Shown here: positions 16,222 through 24,767 of the stretch, piece by piece
Layout of the letters: every line of letters starts with the position of its first letter
How positions within the stretch are numbered: position 1 is the stretch's first letter
Assembly: GCA_021371935.1 (NCBI GenBank)
Contig: JAJFVF010000019.1
Location: 250,009 to 314,008 of the forward strand
Direction of reading: 5' to 3'
Length of the DNA: 64,000 nucleotides
Source of the DNA: a bacterium
GTDB lineage: Bacteria > Armatimonadota > UBA5829
The notes under the pieces: model-generated
Seen by the model: the letters and a program-made list of their open reading frames with translations, nothing else
Told to the model about the DNA's origin: nothing
Database searches by the model: none
Translations under genes and position numbers: made by a program

Positions 16222-17199
16222 ATGGTATACAATACTGCTGACCATACAATTGTGATGTGCCTTGCCGGCGGCAGGTTTCGGATCAGGACTTCATGTGCGC
16301 AGACCATGCAAACTCTCGAGAATATGTTCAGCTATCACAGCACTGATGATATCGCGGAGGCGGGTTTCGAGCATGAGGTATGCATACGTCATCGTCGTGT
16401 CGATCAGGACATAATCGATCTGCTGGATAACGCGAATGATCCATGGCTTGGACGGACGGCCATAGACATACCGGTTATGGCTGTAAGGGACTCCGATAAG
16501 GGCATTGCACTAAAAATTGGTGATGAAGCGTATTCATATACCGATATCGGACGGCACAAGACTGTATGCTATCTGAAGCCTGAGTGCAGCGGTGATGCAT
16601 CGATATGCCCACAGCCGTGGGTCTATCTGCTGCCGATCTTGCAGGCTCTGCTGGCATTATACGGCATTTATGTCATACACTCCGCTGCGGTGACATATGA
16701 AGACAAGGCTCTGCTGCTGCTCGGCGAGTCAGGCGCTGGAAAGACGACCATGTGCCTGGCTCTGGCGCGCGCAGGAATGGCTTATATGGGCGATGACCTC
16801 GTGGGGCTGCAGCGGCACGAAAATACGATTTATGCGCATGCCATCCTGCTCAGACCCAAGCTGGTTATAGATGAAAGCGGCGAAAAGTGCACGGTCGATG
16901 CGGTCGCCGATGAGAGACTTGCCTGCATGCGATTCGCTCCGGTGGGAGCGCTGGTCCATCTGCAGCGAAGTGTGCCGGAGTTGAAGCAGACCGCGAGAAT
17001 GCAGAGACCGCAAATGATGTCGCAGCTTTTGTCTATGGGCAATTCACCTGTGATGACGAATGATATGAAGCAGTGGTTCGATACTGTTTTTGAACTGTCG
17101 CAGCAGGTGCCGGGATGGATATGGTCGCCTCCATTTCCTGATGCGGATAATATCGATGCAGTTTTCGGACACATGCGGAGGATGATGAATATTGCGTGA
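16222..17199 (+). CDS. HPr kinase-like ATP-binding protein of RiPP operons
   Basis: This 325-residue protein has a C-terminal HprK/P-type P-loop domain. It shows HSAAVTYEDKALLLLGESGAG with Walker A at 168-176 (GESGAGKTT), then the conserved acidic pair in YMGDDLVGL (191-192). The N-terminal half (1-130) is beta-rich and not recognised. HprK homologues are common in lasso and related RiPP loci, where some phosphorylate a residue of the peptide. Here, tyrosine or serine hydroxyls of the core would be possible acceptors, which is inference. ATG 16222 has no good ribosome binding site, and the true start could be ATG 16255. The end overlaps the next gene by 8 nt. Confidence 0.8.
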   Translation: MVYNTADHTIVMCLAGGRFRIRTSCAQTMQTLENMFSYHSTDDIAEAGFEHEVCIRHRRVDQDIIDLLDNANDPWLGRTAIDIPVMAVRDSDKGIALKIGDEAYSYTDIGRHKTVCYLKPECSGDASICPQPWVYLLPILQALLALYGIYVIHSAAVTYEDKALLLLGESGAGKTTMCLALARAGMAYMGDDLVGLQRHENTIYAHAILLRPKLVIDESGEKCTVDAVADERLACMRFAPVGALVHLQRSVPELKQTARMQRPQMMSQLLSMGNSPVMTNDMKQWFDTVFELSQQVPGWIWSPPFPDADNIDAVFGHMRRMMNIA

Positions 17200-18601
17200 A
17201 CCCGGCCTGGCAGGGATATCGACACTTCTTGCGTCGAGAGATTGCGTCTTTCATAATGTCGGCATACAACAAGTTCTGGAGAACTTGCCATATTCTATCG
17301 CGCCGGCTATCGAATACCTCGCTCAGGCAGAAGCTGATATGGCATATAGGCTCATAGACAGCATAAATAAATTCTGCCCGTATTTGCAGCGGCCATATTC
17401 GACCCAACAGGACATTTCCGGCAGGACATTTCCCATTTTCGATGATCTGCGCAGTGAAATGGAACTGTTTCTTGCGGCTGTGCAAAATAAAATTTCTTAT
17501 TGCAGCGCACATGAGCGGCATGTGTTGACCAAAAGGCTTGCCCGTTTCCTGGGGGTCAGGCAGGAGGTGCGTGAAATTGTCCGTGCTGCTGTGGGAGATG
17601 ACGCCGCGGACGAGTTTGATGCAGCAGTGGCCTCAGAAGAGTCCAAAGCCATGGACCGGCAGTTGATGCTTTTCCTGTCATACAGGTGCAATCTGGATTG
17701 CCCGTATTGCTTTGCAAAGGGCAATCAGGGCGATATGCCGCTTGACATGGCTGTTGAACTTATTGATTGGGCAAAAGAAAACGGCGCAACTGTCATAACT
17801 TTTCTGGGCGGCGAACCCACAATATATCCCCACTTCATTGATGTTTTACATGAGCTAAAATGCAGGGGGCTATACACATTCTTTGCGACAAACCTGCTGG
17901 CTGAACCGGATGTGATCCATGCACTGGAAAAAGATTTCGTGCGCTCGCTGGTGGTTCATGTCGCCCACAAAAATGTATACAAACCGGGACAGTGGGATAT
18001 GTTGAATCGCAATCTCGCGGATGTGCTATCCAAGGGTTTGGCGGTTTCGCTGCGCGCGAATGCGTATGCCCATGGGCACGACTGGTCGCACTTATTTGAG
18101 CTTACTGATAAATTCGGCGTAAAGGAAGTGCAGTATGCGCTTACGTTTCCCGGAGGAGACGGCTCCAATGCGTTCGTAAAGAGGGATGACCTGGCCGCGA
18201 TGATACCCGAAGTGATGGAGATGCAGCGGCTTTGTGATGAAAAAGGGCTGCACCTGATAATAACAAAACCTCTGCCGCCATGCCTCTTCCCGCTACACAT
18301 GCAAACGAGAATTGCCAGGCTTCACGAATATCAGATCTCATGTACGGCGCCATGCGACGGGTATTCCCACAACCTTTGCGTGCTGCCGGACGGTGGTTTT
18401 GTGCCATGTATGGCTATGCTGGATGTAAAATATCCAGCGACTGAGCCACATGATTACGACCGGATTGCGGATTTCTGCAAATCTCAACTGCAGCCTTGGC
18501 TGGATAAGCCGCTGTTTGAGGATTGCGTGGGCTGCTTCCTTTTTGCAAGAAAAATCTGTCAGGGCAGCTGCATCGGGCATAAGCGGGAATTGGGTCTATG
18601 A
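17192..18601 (+). CDS. Radical SAM/SPASM enzyme C with N-terminal helical domain
   Basis: This 469-residue protein has C166, C170 and C173 in YRCNLDCPYCFAKG, then TFLGGEPTIYPHF. The C-terminal auxiliary Cys region includes SCTAPCDGYSHNLCVLPDGGFVPC and FEDCVGCFLFARKICQGSC. The first 155 residues are a helical domain (AIEYLAQAEADMAYRLID, then LTKRLARFLGVRQEVREIV), which may be a substrate or partner-binding module. TTG 17192 is the start: GGAGG lies about 10 nt upstream, and the next in-frame ATG (residue 50) would cut the N-terminal domain. It overlaps the HprK-like gene by 8 nt and the next gene by 4 nt (ATGA). Confidence 0.85.
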   Translation: MREPGLAGISTLLASRDCVFHNVGIQQVLENLPYSIAPAIEYLAQAEADMAYRLIDSINKFCPYLQRPYSTQQDISGRTFPIFDDLRSEMELFLAAVQNKISYCSAHERHVLTKRLARFLGVRQEVREIVRAAVGDDAADEFDAAVASEESKAMDRQLMLFLSYRCNLDCPYCFAKGNQGDMPLDMAVELIDWAKENGATVITFLGGEPTIYPHFIDVLHELKCRGLYTFFATNLLAEPDVIHALEKDFVRSLVVHVAHKNVYKPGQWDMLNRNLADVLSKGLAVSLRANAYAHGHDWSHLFELTDKFGVKEVQYALTFPGGDGSNAFVKRDDLAAMIPEVMEMQRLCDEKGLHLIITKPLPPCLFPLHMQTRIARLHEYQISCTAPCDGYSHNLCVLPDGGFVPCMAMLDVKYPATEPHDYDRIADFCKSQLQPWLDKPLFEDCVGCFLFARKICQGSCIGHKRELGL

Positions 18602-19596
18602 GCTTATCCAATGTCGACTGGCGGCAGGTGCTTGGTCTGAGGGTCTCGCTGCCGAAGAAAATAGATATCGAGCCGACGAACACATGCAACCTTGCATGTC
18701 CGTTGTGCCCACAGTCTTCATCGCACACGCGAAAACGGGGTTTCATGACCTTGGAGACCTTTGGAAATGCGATTTCGAGCTTTGACGGACGGGTATCCGA
18801 GGTGTCTCTATATCTTCATGGAGAGCCGTTCCTGAACCCGGACCTGCCCAAATTTGTGAAGGCGCTCTCTGAAGCCGGCATACAAACCACTATAGCCACG
18901 AACGGCCTGGCGATAACCGATGAATGCTGGCGGGGCGTGCTCGATGAAGGAGTCAATGCCGTACGGTTTTCGATGGACCTGATAAGCCGGCAGGGGTTTC
19001 TGGCATATAAGGGTCTGGACTCATATGATGAAGCGCGCAGCAGGCTCGACGAACTGATCGAGATCAAACTGGGTCAGAAGTCTGATGCTCACCTGGGGAT
19101 TCGCACCATATACAGTGGGCAGTCGCGTGAGGAACTGCTATCGTTCCTGGAATACTACTTCAAGAAGCCCGGAATAGACGATATCTGGTTTACGCGCCCA
19201 TGCCCATGGCCTGGATCAAAAGACCCGGAGATGCTGGCGGGACGCCTGATGAAAGACAGGAAACAACCGTGCTCCATCGCCCGCGAGTCGATCAGTATCT
19301 GTTGGGACGGCAGCGTGGTGCCCTGCAGCTTCGATCATAATGCGGAGTATGTGTTGGGAAATGTCAATGATGCGCCGCTTGACGAGATCGTCAACTCGGA
19401 GGCTGCGCGCAGCTTCAGAAAACTGCATGCAAATGGCAGACGTGATAAAATACAGCCATGTGCAGACTGTATGCTCCCAAGATTTTTCTTTCGGGAGATA
19501 TCGCTGAACGGAGCGCTTTTCAACAAGGCAAATACTGCGCAGATGGATAATCTGTTTGGCCGTATAGAGGCGTTGATGCCCAAACTGGAGATTTGA
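18598..19596 (+). CDS. Radical SAM/SPASM enzyme D
   Basis: This 332-residue protein has C30, C34 and C37 in PTNTCNLACPLCPQ. SLYLHGEPFLNPDL replaces the usual GGEP as the SAM-binding motif. A SPASM-like tail follows: QPCSIARESISICWDGSVVPCSFD, then VLGNVNDAPLDEI and CADCMLPRFF. This layout (HGEPLLNP, WDG.VVPC, LGN..) is typical of SPASM proteins distinct from enzymes A-C. It therefore probably performs a different reaction. It is translationally coupled on both sides: ATGA upstream, and 1 nt from the ABC transporter gene. Confidence 0.87.
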   Translation: MSLSNVDWRQVLGLRVSLPKKIDIEPTNTCNLACPLCPQSSSHTRKRGFMTLETFGNAISSFDGRVSEVSLYLHGEPFLNPDLPKFVKALSEAGIQTTIATNGLAITDECWRGVLDEGVNAVRFSMDLISRQGFLAYKGLDSYDEARSRLDELIEIKLGQKSDAHLGIRTIYSGQSREELLSFLEYYFKKPGIDDIWFTRPCPWPGSKDPEMLAGRLMKDRKQPCSIARESISICWDGSVVPCSFDHNAEYVLGNVNDAPLDEIVNSEAARSFRKLHANGRRDKIQPCADCMLPRFFFREISLNGALFNKANTAQMDNLFGRIEALMPKLEI

Positions 19597-19597
19597 T

Positions 19598-21379
19598 ATG
19601 GCAGGCACTCGAATTCCAATCGGCATACCCGGAAGACCGATAGAAGACGACCGGTCGAAGTCGCCTTCGATAGAGACCCGCGACCTGCTCAGATGGGCAT
19701 GGAAACACTCGCGCTCGGAAGTGCCGCTGATTGTCCTCGGCATGATATTGGCGCTTATCATATCGTCTCTGTCGGGGTTGGTGCTGATTAAAGCACGCGA
19801 GTTTATCGAAGTTGTCAGTTCGGGAGTGGGACCCAGACACGGCCTGAACCTGGCTGTCATTCTGAGTGTTATATTTCTTGGGCGCTCGCTGCTGGGTATG
19901 GTGGCCACGATGCTGGGTTCCTTTGCATCGGCGAATATCCGTAAAAACCTGGAATGGGCATGTCTCGACCACCTTTCGTTTCTTCCATATGAGAGAATGG
20001 CTTCCAAGTCCGGCGGGCTGGTTAGCGCTGCGCTTTTCAATGAAATCCCTATGATGGCGGATATCCCGGTAATGATTACCCGCTCGTTTGCCAGAGCGCC
20101 GTTCACCATACTGATACTGTGCATCATACTCTACAAGAACCTGCCTCTGATGGGAATATTGGTCCTGCTGGCTACGCCTCTTGTTTTTATCGGGATGTCG
20201 ACCCTGGCAAAAGCAGCGAAAAATGCAAGCGCACGGGCTCACGATGCGATTTCGCTTCTATATGCGAGAATGAGCGAATATCTCGGAGGTATGCGGACGA
20301 TTCGCACACTTGGTCTGATGGACTGGTATACACGAAAGCTGAAGGCGCTGTCAGTCGAGATTGCGCAAAAGATGAAAAGGACCATCTTCGTTACCTCGCT
20401 GCAGGGAGCCGTCCAAGAGGGCATTTCGCTGATACTGTTGATGTTTGCTCTATGGTGGTGCGCGGTGTGTGTCAACATGGGCCTGATCTCACTAAGCAAA
20501 GCTCTGCTTATTCCTGTGGCGCTGATTATGATAAAGGATGAAGCCCTCGCGATATCTGGAGGCATTATCGGGCTGCGCAGGATCGAAGGTGCTGCCGCGC
20601 GTATACAAAACCTCCTTTCAGAACGGCAGTCTGGAAATGGACAATTGAACCCGAAAGAACCGGTCGAAGAAGTGAGGCTGTGTAATATCACGTTTGGATA
20701 TGAGGGCTGCGGGCTGATCCTTGAAGATGTGAACCTGGAACTGAGCTCAGGCGGTATCACCGTGCTGCTTGGTGAAAGTGGTGCGGGCAAATCGACTCTG
20801 TGCGACATTGTGCTCGGGCTGCGGCAGGCGAAAAGCGGTGAGGTCAGATTTAATGGACACCTGCTTCGGGAATTGTCTGAGGAATATGTGATGAGCCAGA
20901 TCGCTCTCGTGGATCAACTGCCGTACCTCTTCGAGGGTACAGTGCGCGAAAACCTGCTTTTCGGAGATATGACTGCCACGGACAGCCGGGTCTGGGAAAT
21001 GCTGGAAGCTGTGAGTTCCGCGAATTTCGTCTCTGAAATGGATGGAAAGCTGGATGCACATATTACCCCGATGGGGTCGAACCTGTCGATGGGGCAGAGA
21101 CAGAGACTGGTGCTGGCGAGGTCACTGCTGCGCCAGCCGCATCTGCTTGTGCTCGACGAGTTTACCAGTGCTCTCGACCCGGCAAACGAGGATTCGATCA
21201 TGGATACCATATCGAGTCTGAGCAAAGATATTATTGTGCTTTGCACTACGCATCGAATGTCTGTGGCACGCAGAGCTGCGCATGTATATTGTCTGAGGGA
21301 AGGGCAAATTTCAGCGGTACCATCAGATGATTTTGCGCTGTGGGCATATGGCCGGACAGGCCGCGCAGGGGAGCGTTGA
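19598..21379 (+). CDS. ABC exporter (permease-ATPase half-transporter) of the RiPP operon
   Basis: This 593-residue protein has an N-terminal membrane domain (about 40-330; hydrophobic runs VPLIVLGMILALIISSLSGL and IPVMITRSFARAPFTILILC) and a C-terminal ATPase. Walker A GESGAGKST is near residue 392, the signature LSMGQRQR near 496, Walker B LLVLDEFTSALDP, and the switch His is in CTTHRMS. There is no C39 peptidase domain, so leader removal must be done by another protein, plausibly the B2-like gene product. It is the expected exporter for the mature tyrosine-rich peptide. GGAG lies before ATG 19598. Confidence 0.9.
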   Translation: MAGTRIPIGIPGRPIEDDRSKSPSIETRDLLRWAWKHSRSEVPLIVLGMILALIISSLSGLVLIKAREFIEVVSSGVGPRHGLNLAVILSVIFLGRSLLGMVATMLGSFASANIRKNLEWACLDHLSFLPYERMASKSGGLVSAALFNEIPMMADIPVMITRSFARAPFTILILCIILYKNLPLMGILVLLATPLVFIGMSTLAKAAKNASARAHDAISLLYARMSEYLGGMRTIRTLGLMDWYTRKLKALSVEIAQKMKRTIFVTSLQGAVQEGISLILLMFALWWCAVCVNMGLISLSKALLIPVALIMIKDEALAISGGIIGLRRIEGAAARIQNLLSERQSGNGQLNPKEPVEEVRLCNITFGYEGCGLILEDVNLELSSGGITVLLGESGAGKSTLCDIVLGLRQAKSGEVRFNGHLLRELSEEYVMSQIALVDQLPYLFEGTVRENLLFGDMTATDSRVWEMLEAVSSANFVSEMDGKLDAHITPMGSNLSMGQRQRLVLARSLLRQPHLLVLDEFTSALDPANEDSIMDTISSLSKDIIVLCTTHRMSVARRAAHVYCLREGQISAVPSDDFALWAYGRTGRAGER

Positions 21380-21381
21380 GA

Positions 21382-22407
21382 GTGGCTGAGGGCGCTTTGA
21401 TACATGAGGGGCTGAAGGCGTTTGTCGATGGACGTCGAGGACTCATCCCGGGCGATGGGGTTGACTGGCGAATATTACTTGATAAAGCATCGGCTATGCG
21501 CATCGGTCCGGTCCTGCTCGAAGTGTTCGATAATTCCATGCTGCCGCAGGAGGCACTGGATCGATGGAAGAATGAGCGGCAGATCACTTTTGTCCGTTAT
21601 GCCAGGGCTGCTCAGGCCGCTGCACGGCTGTCCGGCATTCTTGATGAATCAGGCATTGCGCATGTGTTCACGAGGGGGCTGGTCACCGCTCATACGCTTT
21701 ATCACAACCCCGCATTGCGTATCATGACGGATGTCGACATGCTCATATCCAGACAGGATGTCGACGGTTTTCAAGAGTGCCTGACAAGACACGATATTCA
21801 CCCCGAAAAGCTGCTGCGCAGTCAGATAGTGTACTCTATCGACGGTATGGTCTTTGAGGTGCACTGGTCACTGACCAGCATCAAACGGTTCAAATCGGTT
21901 GGGCTGACAGACGCTTTTATGAATGTGCGCATGCCTATGGATACGGAATACGGCCGAATCCGGCGACTGCCGAACGGAGCAGAGCTGAGCATTGCGCTGG
22001 CGCACAGTTTTCTGCATCATGACATGGAAGAACCGCGTCAGCTTCTCGATATTGCCCTGCTCATGTCCTCTGAAGAAACCGACTGGCGATGGCTTGGCGA
22101 ATGGAGCCGGAAAGTAGGTTTTGCGCGTGCAACAGGATTTATTCTTCAGTTTGTGAATAAAAGCTTTGGCCTTGAGCTGGATGATACTCTGCGGCGTGAG
22201 TTTTCCGAATCGACCGTGCCTGCCGAAAGAGTGTTCCAGGCCTATTACTGTGCACTTTTTGAGGAAGAATATCTGAGCCATTATCTGATAAAACAAGCCA
22301 ATTTGGTCACCATGTCTGAGACGATGGGGGACAAAATGCGTCAGATAATCAGAAACTTTTCATCGGACCGCATCAGGCTGCTGGGCAAATTTGTCAGGAA
22401 ATCGTAG
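21382..22407 (+). CDS. Nucleotidyltransferase-family protein (RiPP-associated)
   Basis: This 341-residue protein matches the nucleotidyltransferase family often found in lasso and HprK-containing RiPP clusters. Key features are FTRGLVTAHTLYHNPALRIM followed by TDVDMLI, the metal-binding Asp pair. Further on are VFEVHWSL and a helical C-terminal part with ALAHSFLHHDMEEPRQLLDIALL. The GTG start at 21382 lies 2 nt after the ABC stop and has GGGGAG 8 nt upstream; an in-frame GTG at 21340 lies inside the ABC gene and is less likely. The reaction is unknown; transfer of a nucleotide to the peptide or to a tailoring intermediate is possible. Its 3' end overlaps the convergent radical SAM gene by 14 bp. 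Confidence 0.8.
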   Translation: MAEGALIHEGLKAFVDGRRGLIPGDGVDWRILLDKASAMRIGPVLLEVFDNSMLPQEALDRWKNERQITFVRYARAAQAAARLSGILDESGIAHVFTRGLVTAHTLYHNPALRIMTDVDMLISRQDVDGFQECLTRHDIHPEKLLRSQIVYSIDGMVFEVHWSLTSIKRFKSVGLTDAFMNVRMPMDTEYGRIRRLPNGAELSIALAHSFLHHDMEEPRQLLDIALLMSSEETDWRWLGEWSRKVGFARATGFILQFVNKSFGLELDDTLRREFSESTVPAERVFQAYYCALFEEEYLSHYLIKQANLVTMSETMGDKMRQIIRNFSSDRIRLLGKFVRKS

Positions 22408-23305
22408 ACTCATCCACACGGTGGCCGGGCGCGCGAATCGAATGCTTGCCGCTGAGCAGGATCGTCTCCATGTCGGCTATTTTGTTAATTTCGTCCGCAT
22501 ACTTGTGCTCAAGCACCGGCTCGAGATATGTCCGACCAAGTTCTTCTTCCATACCACAGCACACCCTGCTGAAAACGCATTTGCCGCACGATTCACCAAT
22601 TGCCGGAACGACCTGCCTGTCATATATCTCCTGGCAGTGATACTCCAGCCCTCCGACCACGCAAAAAGGAAATCCGCTCAATACAGGCCATATCCCGGCG
22701 TCTAAAAGCTTGGGTATACAAGCCCCTATAGCGGATATGGAATCGCGATAGTCAGCATTGCCCGCATATTTATATACAACTCGATCCGGCCTGTATTTGA
22801 TTATCTCCTTTGTGATTGCGCTGACATGCTCTATATTGCCGCCAAAGACCGGCACGCTCAGAAACAAAAACAGTTCATTGATCTGGAAACCGCGTGGTCT
22901 GACCTGCTTTATCGACCGAATCGCGCGGCAGGCATCACTATATGCGCCGCTTCTTCCGGCAATATCGTCGTGTGTTTTGGCGTCCGGGCCCAAAATATCG
23001 ATCTCATATAGAAGTATGCCGGCATGCACAAGCTCCATCAGACGGTCGTTCTGGAGAAGAGGCGTGCCGGTCGTCTTCAGCTTGACTCTGCGAAGTCCCC
23101 ATATGGAGGCCGTCTTCAACGCCTTGATGACGTGGGGTGAGCCTGCCGCGTCACCCTCGCCGAAATACAGGTTGCATGGTGGACGGGTATCGTTAATTTC
23201 GGAGACGATTGACGTCAGGTCGATATATTTGCCCCCACGCTGAGAGCAAAATTCGCAGTTGTTGGGACAGACTGCCCCTGTGTGGATGAAGTCGTATTTG
23301 TTCAT
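22394..23305 (-). CDS. Radical SAM protein converging on the RiPP operon
   Basis: This 303-residue radical SAM protein has C13, C17 and C20 in AVCPNNCEFCSQRGG and a late Cys group (GESCGKCVFSRVCCGMEEELGR) that may hold another cluster. LYFGEGDAAGSPHVIKAL occupies the place of the GGEP motif. It is 13 nt downstream of the next radical SAM gene on the same strand and shares that transcript. I do not recognise its subfamily. Its proximity to the precursor and its convergent layout suggest, but do not prove, a role with the RiPP. Confidence 0.75.
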   Translation of the reverse strand: MNKYDFIHTGAVCPNNCEFCSQRGGKYIDLTSIVSEINDTRPPCNLYFGEGDAAGSPHVIKALKTASIWGLRRVKLKTTGTPLLQNDRLMELVHAGILLYEIDILGPDAKTHDDIAGRSGAYSDACRAIRSIKQVRPRGFQINELFLFLSVPVFGGNIEHVSAITKEIIKYRPDRVVYKYAGNADYRDSISAIGACIPKLLDAGIWPVLSGFPFCVVGGLEYHCQEIYDRQVVPAIGESCGKCVFSRVCCGMEEELGRTYLEPVLEHKYADEINKIADMETILLSGKHSIRAPGHRVDESTIS

Positions 23306-23318
23306 AGGTTCTCGATTG

Positions 23319-24665
23319 TCAGGTCATTGCGGTCGCGCCGTGTTCTTTGGTGATCGTTTCGGCAAAGACTTTTGCCATGGCAAGCTCGGCTTCGCTGAAA
23401 GTGTCATTTTTCAACACGAAATACGGCGGATCCTGCATATAAGTTATGCCTAGACGTGCGGCATCGGTGCGTAACTGGGTGCCGTTGAGCACACACAGCA
23501 AATTGATAAAGAGCTTGTCGACATTGAGCGAATATACGAAGCGAACCCCTTCGAGAAACGAGAAAAAGTTGTCACCCGCAAGCCCCAGCAGCAAATATAC
23601 GCTCACATGTTTGTTGAGAGCCTGCAGAAGTCTGACACCGTTGATAAAGCGGTCACGCACAAATGTGCGGTTAATTGCTGTAAGCGCTGACGGGTTGATG
23701 CTCTGCAAGCCAACGTCGAATAGAGTGAAATGCTTCAGCAGGCCGACATTCTTATCATTGATAAGCTCTGCATATATCTCCACGGAACACGTGTACTTTC
23801 CGCAGCCTGCCACATGTTTCGAGAGAATATTACTGATCTGCTCGAGCCGTGAGATATCGTTGTTGCCGACAATCGGGTCGAGGAAATGGAAATGTCTGAC
23901 GCCGTTTTTCACTGCATCTGCTATCTCTTTTTCGACCCTCGAAATGGAAAAATAGCGGACGCCAGCATATTTTTTGCCCTCAAAACAAAAAGTGCATCTG
24001 AAACGGCACCCTCTGGATGTCTCGATCATGATTCCCAGGTGATTGTGCTTGCCTATCCTGATCTCATGAGCAAGATATGGTGAGGGTATCGAGTCGAGAT
24101 TGTCGATGAGCATACCGGGTGGATTGGATACTTGCCTGTCACCTTTACGAAACGAAATTGCCGGGATGTCATCCAAGCTCGACATATCGTCAAATATATA
24201 AGACCGGAGCAGGCGTCGAAAAGTCTCTTCTCCTTCTCCATCCACGCAGATATCGACTTCGGGATGTTCTTTGAGGTAATCGATCTCTGAGTTCGTGATC
24301 TCCTGGCCGCCGATGATGACAACGACTTTTGGCAGAAGCCGTTTAAGGATTCGTATCGTCTCCAGCGTGCGCCGGATGTTCCATATGTTGCATGAAAAGC
24401 CTGCGATGCTCGGTCTGGTGAGAGCAATCCTCAATGCGGCAAGCACGGGACTTATGCGGACTCCCATCTCGATTATGTTTATGTTCAGTCTGTCTCTGAG
24501 GTCCGGGTCCTGCAAGGCATATAACTTTAGGTAATACAGCGCCAGGGCATAGTTTCTTTCGATATTCAGAGAAATCAACGCTATTCTTGCCCGTTTGAGC
24601 GTGGTGTCTGACAATTCGTTCACCCATCGTTGCAACTTACCACTTGTAAACTGTATACCGATCAA
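23319..24665 (-). CDS. B12-binding-domain-type radical SAM protein
   Basis: This 448-residue protein has an N-terminal Rossmann region like cobalamin-binding domains (RARIALISLNIERNYALALY, then VVVIIGGQEITNSEIDYLKEHPEVDI and DGEGEETFRRLL). A radical SAM core follows with C220, C224 and C227 (SRGCRFRCTFCFEG). The classical B12 motif DxHxxG is not seen, so cobalamin may bind without a protein His ligand or not at all. Such enzymes methylate or rearrange unreactive carbons, including in natural product pathways. The start is uncertain: TTG 24665 has almost no leader after the promoter at 24685-24714, so GTG 24623 may be the real start. Confidence 0.8.
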   Translation of the reverse strand: MIGIQFTSGKLQRWVNELSDTTLKRARIALISLNIERNYALALYYLKLYALQDPDLRDRLNINIIEMGVRISPVLAALRIALTRPSIAGFSCNIWNIRRTLETIRILKRLLPKVVVIIGGQEITNSEIDYLKEHPEVDICVDGEGEETFRRLLRSYIFDDMSSLDDIPAISFRKGDRQVSNPPGMLIDNLDSIPSPYLAHEIRIGKHNHLGIMIETSRGCRFRCTFCFEGKKYAGVRYFSISRVEKEIADAVKNGVRHFHFLDPIVGNNDISRLEQISNILSKHVAGCGKYTCSVEIYAELINDKNVGLLKHFTLFDVGLQSINPSALTAINRTFVRDRFINGVRLLQALNKHVSVYLLLGLAGDNFFSFLEGVRFVYSLNVDKLFINLLCVLNGTQLRTDAARLGITYMQDPPYFVLKNDTFSEAELAMAKVFAETITKEHGATAMT

Positions 24666-24684
24666 TACAACTGTCGGATAAATC

Positions 24685-24714
24685 AGTTTACTTTTTATGC
24701 GGGTATGCTGTCAA
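24685..24714 (-). promoter_or_regulatory. Promoter for the minus-strand radical SAM pair
   Basis: On the minus strand, TTGACA (24709-24714), an 18-nt spacer and TAAACT (24685-24690, 4 of 6 consensus). The -35 sits in a palindrome, TGCTGTCAACAGCA (24705-24718), a possible repressor site. This would let the radical SAM pair be expressed apart from the sulfatase operon upstream. Confidence 0.4.
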
Positions 24715-24767
24715 CAGCAACGTGTATCCCGGCAAGCATGGGACGGAGATTTACTTTTTGAATGATA

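Noticed and set aside
16130..16240. Promoter directly before the HprK-like gene
   Set aside because: TTGACA occurs at 16130 and 16212, but no acceptable -10 box stands 16-19 nt downstream of either.
13462..22407. Classical lasso-peptide cluster
   Set aside because: PqqD-like, B2-like, HprK-like and nucleotidyltransferase genes fit, but no asparagine-synthetase-like cyclase is present and the core has no ring-forming acidic residue after the start.
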